Of a DNA stretch of 64,000 nucleotides, positions 44,931 to 56,310 are shown in pieces. The notes beneath the pieces were generated by a model that did not search any database, was not told where the DNA came from, and was given only the letters and a program-made list of their open reading frames with translations. Each line of letters starts with the position of its first letter. Within the stretch, counting starts at the first letter, position 1. Source of the stretch: Ypsolopha sequella (Eukaryota; Arthropoda; Insecta; Lepidoptera; Ypsolophidae). Made by a program: the position numbers and the translations under genes. The stretch is from the NCBI GenBank assembly GCA_934047225.1, contig OW203986.1, forward strand, positions 18,169,221-18,233,220. Direction: 5' to 3'.

Positions 44931-45547
44931 ATTATTTTATATTAATATTAAAGTAAACTGTTTTCTCTATGCTGGCATACTTCCTGGAGGCAGTCCTACT
45001 GCCACATTTGCTGAATGTTCCGTGTGTCCTCGCCGGTGGAGCTAGGTTGTGGTCACTCTTTGTACCGTGAGGCTCCGATAGCCTGATTTACAGCTCCAGG
45101 TTTTTAGTTACAAGCATTGACTTACCACCATGGACATAGGGTCTAGTACAAAATTTACGAAAAACGTGTCCGTATTTATGTGTCAACAACGATGTTTTAC
45201 CTATACATCGTAACAAAAGAAGAATAAGATAAGAGCCAAACTTGGATGAATAAAGAGTCAAACCATGATTTTTCGAAAATAAACCTTGCATGCACTGCTT
45301 TAACAATTGTTTTCAACAATTAATAAAATTCAGTCTCTTTTTTCGTTTACAGTCTCTTTTGGTTCGGACATTTTTGAGCGCGAACCCGATGTCCATGGTT
45401 TTCCAAGTCAGTGGTTACAAGTTATTAAAAAATAGCATAAAAGTTTTGAATCTAAATAGTTCGAGTTATTTACGAGTACCTTTAAGACACACACGAGTTC
45501 ACACGACATGTATATACAGAATTATAAACTGCATAAAACCTTTCTTA

Positions 45548-45627
45548 AAGGCTTTCCCGATCATAACACGTATTGAGGTGAGCCGTTTTTATATAAATCA
45601 TGAATTATCCTCAAGTCTCATTTAATT
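45548..45627 (+). repeat. ~80-bp dispersed repeat 'ttcccgatcataacacgtat'
   Basis: Almost the same sequence as 53892-53972, including 'tgaggtgagccg' and 'tcatgaattatcctcaagtc'. The region 44931-45547 and the ~900 bases after this repeat show no other feature. Confidence 0.75.
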
Positions 45628-46550
45628 CTATAACTGCATAAAACCATTATTATTATAAACCATATTAACCATTGTTTTGAACCAAAAGGGGTGGAGGTCG
45701 AATGGCATTCATGACAATAATTTATTATTCATAAGTTCATAATTCAACGTTAAAAATAGTATTATTCCTTAGATTTATTGCGGAAATGTAGACTATAATT
45801 AATGTAAAATTTATTCGTACAGTCTGATTGTAGTTACTCATGACAAGCCATAGGTGTTGCTTACAATAAACTCTATAGGTATTAAATATTAATTTATCAA
45901 TACCTTTACAACCTGTTTTATTCATAAACAAACATTTTTATGAATCGTCTCCGATCTTTGAAAAGGGTTGACTCTTGAGAGTTCGTAATTGAAAAAGTAG
46001 GTTCACCTTTCAAATGAAAAGTGAAACGAAGAAAAGATGGCTTCAGCCTGAAATCGATCCCATGAAGTCTTTATTTCATCGTTATAAGGAAGAAAATTAT
46101 TTATTTTTGGAACCACACCTCCAGAACCATGTCTAGCGCGGTGGGCTTGCGTGCGACTTAATGTACTTCACATAAAAACCTTTCGACATGGCATAGAATA
46201 TTGTTTCAAATAGACGAAACAAATAATATTTGTAGCGCACGGAAAATTGGAAAAGGGTGTTAAGTTTTTCTTTGTTTTGTTTGTATGAATACTATCGACC
46301 CCTTTGTTGTCGATGTTTTTTAGAGGAGGGCATTTGAAAACTGCTTACAGTGATGATAAATTGATGAAATGCTAAGTCATACTCAGTACTAACTAAGTAC
46401 ATACAATCTCTAAGAAGGACCGAGGCAGGATCTGAACCGGGCTCTAATATTTCACTATTGTTTCAGCGATAATTAAGAGTTTTAAGCCACATCGCTGCGC
46501 TGTATTTCATACTTGAAATTCTCAAATGTCAAATCGGGGGTAAATCAGTT

Positions 46551-46743
46551 ATATTTATGAATATGTCAGCGTGAGATTGTAAAATCGGGTGGTTTATAGT
46601 TTAATTCAGTTAGATTATCTTAGTTGTGACATAATCGAACTGAATAAAATTATCAACTACCCGATTTAAACAATTTGAAATTATAATCTTACTCGTGAAA
46701 TTACAAACTATCAGATTTTACAATCTTACGGTGTCATATATTA
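46551..46743. repeat. ~190-bp inverted-repeat element
   Basis: Outer arms 'tcagcgtgagattgtaaaat' and 'attttacaatcttacggtgt' are inverted. An inner pair (attgtaaaatcgggt / acccgattt, and ttcagttagatta / taatcgaactgaa) is inverted too, so it folds as a complex hairpin. Confidence 0.6.
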
Positions 46744-46830
46744 TCTCAAAATGCTAAGACAGGAACAATAAAATATTGTTCATTACTTAAAAAGACACAA
46801 TATTGTTATGGTTATGAACGGAGACATTTA

Positions 46831-46960
46831 AAACATAACATAACATAACATAAATACGCTTTATTGTGCACCAAAAGAAAAACAACAAAAAAGTTGGAAA
46901 AAAACAAAAACATAGGCAACGATGGGCGGTCTTATCGCTTAGAGCGATTTCTTCCAAACA
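46831..46960 (-). mobile_element. LINE 3' end with (TTATG)n tail
   Basis: An 'acataacataacataaca' run is followed by 'taaatacgctttattgtgca' and, further on, 'ggcggtcttatcgcttagag'. I recognise this as the minus-strand 3' UTR of a common moth LINE. No coding part is attached. Confidence 0.55.
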
Positions 46961-47239
46961 TAGTTTTTTTTCTAACTTGTAGTGTACAAAACGCAAGCGT
47001 ATGCAGTCTGATTAACTTTAATTTAACACTTTTCTTCCTAGAGATGGTCGGTTTACATCGTATCGTCGGTCTTTTCTTTGACGGTTACAAATAATAAACG
47101 ATAACTAGAAATGCAGAGGAGGAAAAATCGTAACTCTTTGTACAAAAATGGGAAATATATCGTGTCTGGAGAAGTTTGATTTTTCCTGCTCTCGATGCTT
47201 CAGTAATATGCGCTTCAATTATAAAATTGTAATTATGTA

Positions 47240-47345
47240 CAGTGGAGATCACAAAAAGCTATACACTTGCAGTAGCCCACATAGTGAGGGATATAAGATT
47301 AGTTACAAAGTCCAATGTATAGCTTGATGTGATCTCCACTTTGCC
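47240..47345. mobile_element. ~105-bp MITE, copy 1
   Basis: 'cagtggagatcaca' and 'tgtgatctccactt' form the ends. 'agctatac' and 'gtatagct' pair inside. A diverged inverted copy of the core lies at about 49605-49710 (gtggatatcacatcaagctatac ... gtgtatag). Between 47350 and 48180 nothing else was recognised. Confidence 0.65.
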
Positions 47346-48182
47346 TATGTGAATATTACAAAAACTGACAATATCCGTCGTTAGGTTCAGTAGCTAATTT
47401 AAAATGAAATATATTATGTTTGGTACAATATGAGAGATTACGTGTTCCCCCTTTTTTACCTTTCCCAATTTGACGCAAATGAATCAATATATCGTTATGT
47501 CACTTACGTTGAAGGTTGCTGCTAACTTGACGTTTGAAATGAATCCTTTCACCATGAACGTAACTTTCACAATAACTTTCAATCCGTTATATCGATATAA
47601 GAGGTACACCTTCAAACGCAACTAAGTGTTTTTACAAATAAAAATAAAAACTTCATGTTCCAATTAAAATGTTATATTTTTTGGTGTTTTTAATCTGATT
47701 TTGATCCTAATGGCAGTTTTCAACCATGTTTTCCTACTACTTTTAGCCGGGTTTGATACAAAGTACTTGGTGGAAACGATGGATAATTCACAGACATTTT
47801 TTTTAAACATGTAACGAGCTGCTTTCGGTCATCCACGGGGCTCGTTGTAGATGTCGAAATTTCCAGAATAGAAGCGTTCTCACCAAAAGTGCACCGTGCG
47901 TTCAGTTGCGGTCCATACACGACGGAACTTTATACTCATATAAACCCAGTGGTTTCTCCTCGTGTATAATGTGAATTTCTTTTTCTTCCATGCACATCGA
48001 TATTGAAGAATAAATAAAGAGCAGGAAAACATAGCTAATTAAGTTTATCTGTTGGAATGATCGCAATCCACGTAAAAACTGCTGAACGATTTTGAAGTTT
48101 TTCACTGTAGCTGAATGACTTATGATATGATATGTGTTCGTGGATGAAGTCTGGGGCGAAAGCTAGTTGTTTGTTTAGACAA

Positions 48183-48277
48183 TGCAGCTCTACGAACCCT
48201 TTTTTGCTTTAGCTTGTCTAAGCAAACTAACTGTTTGTTTAGACAAGCTAAAGCAAAAAAGGCTTCGTAGAGCTGCA
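48183..48277. repeat. 95-bp near-perfect palindrome
   Basis: 'tgcagctctacgaa' and 'gctttagcttgtcta' on the left are mirrored by 'tagacaagctaaagc' and 'ttcgtagagctgca' on the right, with a ~5-base loop. Non-coding. Confidence 0.8.
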
Positions 48278-48339
48278 CCCCCTTCCTCCTCCAGATTCAC
48301 GTGACACATTTGACAGATGTGGCAAAAAGTGTCGGGCTA

Positions 48340-49296
48340 CCATTGGACTTCTCAGTCAACCCTAAGGTAGAACGCGGCTATGAAGTCAATCCTGACACAT
48401 TGCGCAACTATGAAGTTTCTGAATAATGACAATGTCAACCGTAGGAAAAAATTACATATTTACTTATTGCGTGTGACAGAATAGTGAGTGTCAATAATAT
48501 CACAGACAATATATCGATACACGTTAAGAAGTTCGTATAGCCAAAAATATTGTTTATATTTTATGATGATGTGCATTAATGTAAATTTTTCTTTTGATTA
48601 ACCTTAAAACTCTGAGAAAAAAGCCCATCTCGTTGCATGGCTTCAAAAAAAAGGTGTCGACGCATGTATGTCTATGTTGAAAGGAGATTTGATTAGATTG
48701 ATGAATATTCACAGATCGACAGTAAAACGATACGTCATTGATGAACTGGCACTGCAACATGGGCACCGAGTACTTCGTTTACCGCCGTATCATTGCGAGT
48801 ATAACGCCATCGAATTGATATGGGCACAGATCAAAGGATACGCGGCACGCCATCATCATGAACCTCCATTTTCCACAACGAAAATGATAAAATTATTAGA
48901 AGAAGCGTGCAATCACGTAACTAAAAATAACTAGAAAATGGTAGTGAATAAAACTAAAGCCAAAATATGGGACGATTGCAACAGAGACATTAAAGTGGAC
49001 AGTATTTTAGATAATGACTTTGAGTTAGTTATTAATACAAACTATTCCAGTAGTGATAATGGTAATGGTGCTTTGGAAAGTGATACATAATAAAGTAAAG
49101 AATATAAATATTATCTCATAATATAAATAGATGTTTTTTTTTCACTTTCCTTCATATACATCTGATAACTGCATTTGACTTAACTCACACTTGACGAATT
49201 TTATCGATACAATGATCGAACGTGTAACAACCCTAGAGGCATGTGTCAGGATTGACTTCATAGCCGCGTTCTACATGATGAAGATTGGCAACCCGA
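48340..49296 (+). mobile_element. ~960-bp DNA transposon remnant with terminal inverted repeats
   Basis: The left copy 'gtagaacgcggctatgaag' plus 'tcaatcctgacaca' (about 48368-48400) is matched in inverted form at about 49242-49275. Weaker mirrored parts (gtcgggctaccattgg / ccaatgatgg... and ggcaacccgac) extend outward. Between them lies the 3' part of a DDE transposase frame. It looks like a shortened IS630/Tc1-type element that lost the 5' half of its gene. Confidence 0.65.
48612..49090 (+). pseudogene. DDE (IS630/Tc1-like) transposase, C-terminal part with one in-frame stop
   Basis: The frame begins SEKKAHLVAWLQKKGVDACM and reaches YVIDELALQHGHRVLRLPPY, then HCEYNAIELIWAQIKGY. The block 'H.VLRLPPYHC..N.IE..W..(I/V)K' is the region around the third catalytic acidic residue of DDE_3-type transposases, with the Glu in IELIW. 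An in-frame TAG at 48932-48934 stops it after KNN. The same frame then continues KMVVNKTKAKIWDDCNRD and ends SDNGNGALESDT at 49090, shortly before AATAAA-like sequence. The first two catalytic Asp residues and the DNA-binding domain are missing. It is inactive. Confidence 0.75.
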
Positions 49297-49861
49297 CCAA
49301 TGATGGTAAATATTATTTTTTGTTCTCTACTTTTGTTGTGATACTGAAAGCAATATTATAATGTATTTTAACACCTTTCTTTAATAGCCAAAATAAACTA
49401 AAACCAAAGAAAATATGTATCAAGAAAGAAAAAAATATTAAAAGATTTTTTGTCGCACTGTATGTCGCCGTGTTGGATAGTACCAAGCCAGGCAAGTAAA
49501 ACTTGGCAACAGATGAAAGTCTCTTTTCACAAAGCAAGAAGTCCTTGGGTTTTGCTAAGGCGGATTTTATTTTGTGATGCGCACAAAACTTTACCAATTG
49601 AAATATCCTAGTAGTGGATATCACATCAAGCTATACAAATTGGACTTTATAACTATCTTATATCCTTCACTATAGGGGCTAATGTAGAACTGCAAGTGTA
49701 TAGATTGATATACGTACCGGCGAGAAAAGAAATATTAGAAGGATTTCAAATTCGCTTCTATCGTGTTGTATAAAGTGATATTCTTTGTGGCAATGGCAAT
49801 GTCGTCACGTAAAAAGTCCATTATCACTGTGTCTTTCCGTGGTTGTCGTAATGCCTAGTTT

Positions 49862-50098
49862 CAGTGGCGTGCACAGAACTTTTTGCTGGAAAAGCAAGCA
49901 ATTGGTCAAGAATAACAATAAAAAAAATATGAAAAAATTTAAATATCACTTTGAAAAAAAAAGTTTGTATAGGAAATTTTCACTTTTTAGGGTAGACTTC
50001 ATACAATTTTTTTTTTTTAAGTGATATTTAAATTTTTTCATATTTTTTTTATTGTTGTTCTTTACCAATTGTTTGCTTTTCCAGCAAAAAGTTCTGTG
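49862..50098. mobile_element. 237-bp hAT-type fold-back MITE with 8-bp target duplication
   Basis: CCTAGTTT flanks both sides (49854-49861 and 50099-50106). The left end is CAGTGGCGTGCACAGAAC. The right end stops at GTTCTGTG, so the last ~10 bases of the right inverted repeat are missing. The arms share 'tttttgctggaaaagcaa' and 'caataaaaaaaatatg' in inverted form. The open frames across 49785-50024 are artefacts. The ~220 bases before it (49313-49624 region) hold no supported gene. Confidence 0.75.
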
Positions 50099-50156
50099 CC
50101 TAGTTTACACGGATAGACTGGTAGAGTACAGGGATAAAAACATTTGTAAACAGTTA

Positions 50157-50225
50157 CGAAATAGTTCTAACCGGTCGGCCACGACTTTAGGCTTTGCGAG
50201 GTGGTTCTTGCGGCGCTTCTTGCCA
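50157..50225 (-). repeat. Lone copy of the GC-rich 'aagaagcgccgc' motif
   Basis: Matches the inverted ends of the GC-rich island at 43921-44290. Translated on the minus strand it gives KKRRKNHLAKPKVVADR. The repeat nature makes the frames at 50052-50558 doubtful. Confidence 0.6.
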
Positions 50226-50554
50226 TGCCACCATATGGGCACTATGGACTGTAGCGGTGGCGGTTGCAATCGCACCGGACGTATGCAGGATGGCTTTATC
50301 AGAATTGCACGGTTCTGTATACAATCTATTATCTTGTTAGCTGAAAATATATTGAGTATATGGCGAGGAGTGCATCCCGCCAATAAAAAAACAAAGGAGT
50401 CGGGTGAAACCTACCTTCCTGTTCAGGAAAAAAATGTTTTATTTTACTCACTTTTGTCACTGGGCACTGTCCTAAAGTTGAGTGTTCAAGCCGTATCCGT
50501 ATGTAATAATAATTTACTATTGTCAGCTCACGCGGGTTTTAACAATATTATATG

Positions 50555-50995
50555 TTAAATGTTTGTTTAAAGTAACGAAGCGTAAACACAGCTGCCTTTT
50601 AGTTGACAGCTGTCGATTGTATTTTTCATCTTTACCTGTCGAACACACACAACGAACACCTACCAATTATCAAACAATGAAGACTGTGGCAATTACTTTT
50701 TATAATATAAAGTTAATCAATTATTATCGAAATTATCTATTATTTGCATTCTTGGGGCGTCCTTTTTACGACGGGTCACCATGTAAAAAGGTCGCCCCAG
50801 GAATGCAAATAATAGATCATTTCGATTATAAATTAACTTTATATTATAAAAAGTAATTGCCACAGTCTTCGTTGTTTGATAATTGGTAGGTGTTCGTTGT
50901 GTGTGTTCGACAGGTAAAGATGAAAAATACAATCGACAGCTGTCAACTAAAAGGCAGCTGTGTTTACGCTTCGTTAATTTAAACACACATTAAAC
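50555..50995. mobile_element. 441-bp fold-back element with 8-bp target duplication
   Basis: ATTATATG is present on both sides (50547-50554 and 50996-51003). Both arms (~200 bp) share 'acgaagcgtaaacacagctg', 'gttgacagctgtcgattgta' and 'acctaccaattatcaaac' in inverted form. The centre pairs 'ggggcgtcctttttac' with 'gtaaaaaggtcgcccc'. Frames on both strands read the same protein because the DNA is a palindrome. Not a gene. Confidence 0.85.
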
Positions 50996-51003
50996 ATTAT
51001 ATG

Positions 51004-51333
51004 TCTCTGTAGTATTGTGGATCATAAGGTCATTGGATTTTGGCCGCGTCTGCGTCTGCCTATTTACTGGTGGTAGGCTTCGGCCGTGGCTTGTCGCTAC
51101 CCTCATGACGAAACCATGCCGCTAAGCAACTCGTCGTGTTGCGGCATGACGTCATGAGAAGCCGTACTTGGACTGTGGTTGCAGGGAGTTGCGTCGTATC
51201 AGTCACCCGTCCGTTACCAACTTCCGTAGATTTTGCAAGTCCCTGGACAGACTGATTATCGTCTCACTTGCTTTGTTTTCCTGCTTTCTGCGTGAGCCCA
51301 TTCCATCTTAGGTCTTATCGATGATTTTTATCA
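51004..51333. repeat. Possible moth retroelement end
   Basis: 'actggtggtaggcttcggcc' and 'gacgaaaccatgccgctaag' resemble phrases from common moth repeats. No frame or end could be defined. Confidence 0.3.
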
Positions 51334-52059
51334 GGCGCGATCACGGACCACTTAGCGATTAGATATCTTATCATAGACTAAGTATTACTACGTATAGACT
51401 AGCAGTTCCCATACATCAGTTTGTAGCCACAAAAATGATGTAAAATTCTAACGAAATCTAGATGGCGTTGCTAAATCCTCTAACGAACATGATGCTAAAA
51501 AAGACCGATTGGTGACGCTAGTGGGACAGCGATGTCACGTAACATAAAATTATTCCTACTTCGATAATAGATGGCGCTGAAATATTCACTCTTAGTGTTG
51601 TCAACTTACCGCCATCTAGTTTTTCTAAGCAAAAATATTATAGTCACATGTTAACTCGGTAACCATGAGAGTTTACTTGCAGCCAATTAAACAAATTATG
51701 CTTATTTGCAATACTTGGCGACACCTTGTGAGGTAAGGGCGCGTAAAAAATTTGCTGCGACTTGATCTATGATACTTAGTCTATGATCTTATTAACCACG
51801 GACAAGTGAGAATTTTTTCGGCCACTGCCAGAGTGTTGCGGGGTAATGCGGGGAGGGTACTAAGCAAGGAAATAGAGATGGGATAGTGTCTAATGACATT
51901 TATATAGTAGTAAAATTAAATATATTTATATTGATTTTATGAGCTTGTTTCTTTTATTTTTGATATATAATTTGTATAGTAGTGCAATTGCACTGATGTG
52001 TTGGCGAAAACGGTTTGCCCTCGTTACGAGGTCTAATTGCTAAGTGGTCTGTGGGCGCA
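51334..52059. mobile_element. ~725-bp element with terminal inverted repeats, containing a smaller one
   Basis: The left end 'ggcgcgatcacggaccactt' with 'agcgattaga' mirrors the right end 'tctaattgctaagtggtctg' with 'tgggcgc'. A second inverted pair lies inside (51366-51788: 'atcatagactaagtat' / 'atacttagtctatgat') and bounds a core rich in 'agatggcg' motifs. No transposase frame. The region 52060-52500 shows nothing further. Confidence 0.6.
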
Positions 52060-52505
52060 ATAGAGACCGAGCGTAAACCTACAGATCATAAAGAAACTAC
52101 CCTTAAAGAAGTGCAGTGATACTTGGTTGGCATGTCGGTGACGCGAACCCATAAGATTTTCCCCTACCAAAGATCGCTTGAAAGAAGTTTTCACTTAAAA
52201 AGAACTATCTGTCAAAATAATGTAGAGGCCTCGCTGAACACCTATAATGAAGAAAATGACAATGTTACTGCGTACTAACAAAGCAACTCATCAGTTGCTT
52301 TGTTATATTAATCAGTAATATCATAAAGAAATTAACATTTTCAATTGCCGTAACGAAATAGAGAATGGCAGCGATTACCAAACTTTCTCATTTTCTGTTC
52401 ATATATTTTTTTCCTTGCGTTGCTTTTTATCATCACTTTTCGCAAATGTAATAATCACCTCTATTAAATACTAATAAGCTTTTGATAGACGCGATTATTG
52501 TTTGG

Positions 52506-52800
52506 TTAATCGAATGCACATATACGGCCGAACGTGTAAGGACGGTAGATATATCCCTGAGCCGGTGTCAGAGGTAGTTTCGAGTATGAACTGTGAAATA
52601 GAAGGCACAGTCCACACTCGTACACCCACGTTTCACCGAAGAATTTTACGTCCCAGCGTGATGGCTGGTGAGCCCTATCGGCATACTTCGGGTATAAAAT
52701 TAAAGACGCGCCCAAAGCAGACCAAACACAATTGTGCGGGATTTGAACTCGTGACTTTCTGATTACTAGTCGAGTACTCGAACCACAGAACACAGAGGCG
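52506..52800 (-). mobile_element. tRNA-headed SINE, minus strand
   Basis: On the minus strand the head contains 'tggttcgagtactcgac' and the B-box-like 'gagttcaaatcccgc'. The tail (plus strand 'gagtatgaactgtgaaatag', 'cacccacgtttcaccg') matches the tails of the other SINEs. Both strands are open for 86-99 codons by chance. Nothing supported lies at 52810-53710. Confidence 0.65.
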
Positions 52801-53714
52801 GTCAACTTACTCTGGAACTTTCTCCAGTATAGCTATAGCCATAACAAACAAAGTCTGCTTATATTAAAATTTTGTCTCCAGTATGTCGATAGGCACGACT
52901 CCCGAGCCATCGTTTGGGAAACACTGGAGGAGGGTAGGTTGATAGAGAAATCACCGTTGTTGGTTTCAATTATTACTTGTTTTCTTGGCGAGACGAGGCT
53001 TGAAATACCAATTATGTTAGGCGGTATAAGACTGACTACCGGTGAGTGACAACATTTAAGAATTATTTACTTAGTGTGCAATAAATAACATCTCAAGAAG
53101 TCCTTTAAGTACCTTCTTAACCTCTCGTCTGTTTAGTCAATGATCGAAACAAGTGTAATTATAATGTTTTATTTTTTATGAACGCAGACCATAAGTGAAA
53201 AGCATAGGCAACTTGAAATAATGTAACAAAATAACAGAGAGAACTGGGGAAAAAATTATTCTATCGGTTATACCTTGAAGTCAGTTTGAAGATCTTATTA
53301 CTTTTAATTTATCATTTATGCCTATAGGGTTTTATGATGTAAAATATTTTCTTTAATGTATAGTCATCATGATGTCATCAAAATTTTTCCTAGATCCCAG
53401 CGAAATTTTCTATTTAGCTCAAACGGCCTATAAGATCAAAAACAAAATACAGACACCAAAGCTTCGCTGTAAGGTCTACAGGTCTGTGGAAATAAAAAAA
53501 AACTTTTATTTTGTTTACGTTTGCCATAGATATTTCCATAGAGAAAGCAGTTGTTCGATGCTGTTTTCTAGCTAGAGTTCAATTCTGAATTGTTCAGTGT
53601 GTAAGAAAATTATCTTTAATGATCTGATGATTCAGTTTCTGTAATCCCACATTTATCTGTTTGTATGAAAAATACAATTATGTATGCATGTATATTTATA
53701 ACATTAAATAATAC

Positions 53715-53972
53715 TTGATTTATATAAAAACGGCTCACCGCAATAATTGTGCGGACGCCCTACCGGTTCGACCACCATCGATGTCATCCCGAGCCCTGCG
53801 AGCCGCAGCCCGCAGTGTGAGGCGTAACGTCGTCGCGTAAACGTCTTTACTCGCCCAGATGAAGGCAGTTTAAATCTGCTGAAACTGGTCGGCTTTCCCG
53901 ATCATAACACGTATTGAGGTGAGCCGTGTTTATATAAATCATGAATTATCCTCAAGTCTCATTTAATTCTAT
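53715..53972. repeat. Repeat with inverted ends around a GC-rich core
   Basis: 'tatataaaaacggctcacc' on the left is mirrored by 'ggtgagccgtgtttatata' on the right. The core has 'gatgtcatcccgagccctgc' and 'agatgaaggcagtttaaatc', phrases I associate with a common moth repeat. The right ~80 bp equal 45548-45627. Confidence 0.6.
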
Positions 53973-53989
53973 AATAGAATAAGAATAAG

Positions 53990-54404
53990 AATAAGAATAG
54001 AGTTTATTTTTCTCAAAAACACAGGAAGAATATAGTTTAGGTACATGTTATTTATAGCTTAACATAATTTTCCAAAACAATATCTAACACTAAAATATAC
54101 CTTACTAATAAACATTACTCGCGGTCCTCAGACTAGGCCGAGCCTGATTCATGAGGGCCTTTATTAACGTGTGCACAGTTAATAGAACTTTCGTCGACAA
54201 TTTAAAATTTTGAATTGATGTCATATACTATTTGTGAATGTAAATATGAATAGCTTTCCAGTTAAACAAAGCTGTGCCTTTAGTAATTGTAGAAAAGTAA
54301 CAATATAAATTTAACTAAAGTATATAAACAAAGTTAACAACATGGTATATAATATATTATATAGTAGTATAATAAATAAATGTAAGTTTTAACTAAATGA
54401 TTAA

Positions 54405-54448
<44 letters not shown>

Positions 54449-54850
54449 AAAAGCTATTGTACAATATGGAATAATTTTTCAGTATCATCATAATTCAGAT
54501 TAAATAAATATTTGGTAACCACCTTTTTAACATTAAATTGAGTTAAACTAGTTATTTTGCAAAATGAATTTATTTTATTATATAGAAAGGGAAAAAGGAA
54601 CGAGGGAAAACGCTGGGCAAATTTGGTCCGACATAAGGGGGTCGTAAATCTTGGGCCTCTTCGTGAAGGTACTAGCTCTGTGGAAGCACTTCTATGTCCA
54701 GTAAGGACAGCTTTCAAGACGTACAGCTGACGCACACGCAAAACCCCACTTTCTTCATAAAGTTTATCGGTGGGATAGCGATATTGTTTTCTGTGCATTA
54801 CCTTAAGGACTGAGCGCTGTGCTATTTCTATATATGTGCTATATAATTAA
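53990..54850 (-). pseudogene. LINE 3' part: RT C-terminus, 3' UTR and (TTATTC)n tail
   Basis: The minus-strand frame (about 54850-54454) reads YIEIAQRSVLKVMHRKQYRY, then RVRQLYVLKAVLTGH, then PSRRGPRFTTPLCRTKFAQR and ends FNLNYDDTEKLFHIVQ. This is the familiar end of a Jockey/CR1-type reverse transcriptase in moths (Q.R.VLK, LY....L, YN/KI). The 3' UTR (54453-53990) contains a (TA)n microsatellite at 54409-54445 and ends in 'aagaataagaataagaat' on the plus strand, the element's short-repeat tail. The copy is 5'-truncated. Confidence 0.75.
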
Positions 54851-54879
54851 ATAATACTTATTATATTTTATATTATTTA

Positions 54880-55110
54880 GGCCTTGGCTGAAAATCAGCG
54901 ACGTAAGTTCATGGAGCTTGCGGCATTATGCTGAGCCAGGGACCTTTTTGTTGCTACAATCGTTATTTATTCCAATGTTTCATTATTATTATTACTTTTC
55001 TGTTTTCTTGGTTTTTTGTATAATGCTTTTTGTTTTTTTTTTTTTTTGGTTTGTGTGGCAACAAATAAAGGTTTTCTTTTTTCTTTCTTTCTTTATTACA
55101 CGAAAACTAC
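54880..55110 (+). repeat. Probable LINE 3' end with (CTTT)n tail
   Basis: 'ccttggctgaaaatcagcga', 'cggcattatgctgagcc' and 'caacaaataaaggttttc' followed by a (ttct)n run look like a non-LTR 3' UTR. It abuts the truncated end of the minus-strand LINE. Confidence 0.45.
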
Positions 55111-55379
55111 TTTCCCTTTTGAGCTACGAATATGTAATAATATGTTATAAAATATACATACATTAATCACTAGTCTATACAAATTTCAAGCCTTTTTTGC
55201 AACAGAGACAATAATAATGTTTTTCTGACATCAACCTTTGTGATTGCGAATCTTGTCACTGAAATTTCTCCAGGACGTCAACATTTGAAGATAAGAACAA
55301 AAAATGTCGGTTATTATCTAAAGAACATCTTCATACAACACCCAAGCGTTAAAAAAATCAAGGGCATACTTACCATAAT

Positions 55380-55600
55380 TTTTAGGGTTCCGTACCCGAC
55401 GTGTGTCAAACGGGACCTAATTACTAAGCGTCCGCTCTTTGTGTGTCTGTCCGTTTGTAACAGGGGTCATCAGCCGTATTAGGCAGCCCATTGAAATTTT
55501 TTACAGAATATTTGTTACTATGGCTTCTATTACGGCAAATAATAAAATTAAATAAAAAATTAAATCAAAGATTTATTCCCCGTACAAAAAATTCTCAGCT
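55380..55600 (+). repeat. Decayed 'agggttccgtaccc' repeat
   Basis: It shares 'agggttccgtaccc', 'cgggaccNNattactaa' and 'gtctgtccg' with 29095-29352. A further trace (tagggttccgtactt) lies at about 55695. Confidence 0.6.
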
Positions 55601-55799
55601 CTTTCTTAAAGCCAGTAATACTACATACTTACAAGTTTCAAATTAGGTCTGATTGTTGTTAATACTCTAAAGTAACCAAAAAATTATAAAATTAGGGTTC
55701 CGTACTTGGAGGGCGCCGAATTGTTTGTCAGGCCCTGCCATTTTAGCGTCTTGTTTTTTTGCGCCGTAATTTTTCTGCGGCATTTGTATTGTTACCATA

Positions 55800-56310
55800 A
55801 TATAAATCTATGTTTGAACACTTGGCGATTTATCCATCGCAAGGAGATATAATAAATTATCATTATATAATTGCAGTATAGAAACGCAGAAAGAAAAGTA
55901 AATCTGGATGTGAGGAGCACTGAACCGGGTTTCGAACCCGGGACCTCTAGCTTACCGGGCGATTGCTCTACCAACTGAGCCATCCAGGTCTCAACACAAC
56001 TCGTGAATTTACCGATGTGCTTTCCCATATTGCAATGATATTTACCCACTTTACAGTGTGCCACTTGGCGCCTAGAGGACGCTACTGTATTCAAAGCTAG
56101 TCAAAGGCCATTATGCCCTACCGTCACCTGTTACAGCATCGGGTAGTAAAGAATACCCATTACTCTTACCGAAACCATGAAATAAATTTCTATGTTCGAA
56201 CACTTGGTGATTTATCCATCGCAAAGAGATATACATTAACATTATATCATTGCAGCTTCAGAGCTCCTCACATCCAGATTTACTTTTCTTTCTGCGATGT
56301 TTTAGGATTA
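55800..56310 (-). mobile_element. SINE with Thr-like tRNA head, plus partial inverted relative
   Basis: On the minus strand 55988-55913 reads as a tRNA: D arm GCTCAGTTGGTAGAGC, T arm CCGGG-TTCGAAA-CCCGG, and loop CCGGTAA (anticodon GGT, Thr). It is followed by 'ctcctcacatccagatttac' and 'ttttctttctgcg'. The acceptor stem pairs only partly. About 56170-56310 carries a second part of the same family ('atttctatgttcgaacactt', 'tccagatttacttttctttc'). Confidence 0.7.

Noticed and set aside
46410..46490. tRNA-like phrase 'gaggcaggatctgaaccggg'
   Set aside because: Only a B-box-like piece is present; no cloverleaf could be drawn.
49313..49624. 103-codon minus-strand frame
   Set aside because: It partly overlaps a diverged MITE copy and has a Phe/Leu/Ile-rich chance composition.
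50052..50986. Frames of 89-168 codons on both strands
   Set aside because: They read through a MITE end, a repeat motif and the arms of a fold-back element; the two strands give the same protein because the DNA is palindromic.
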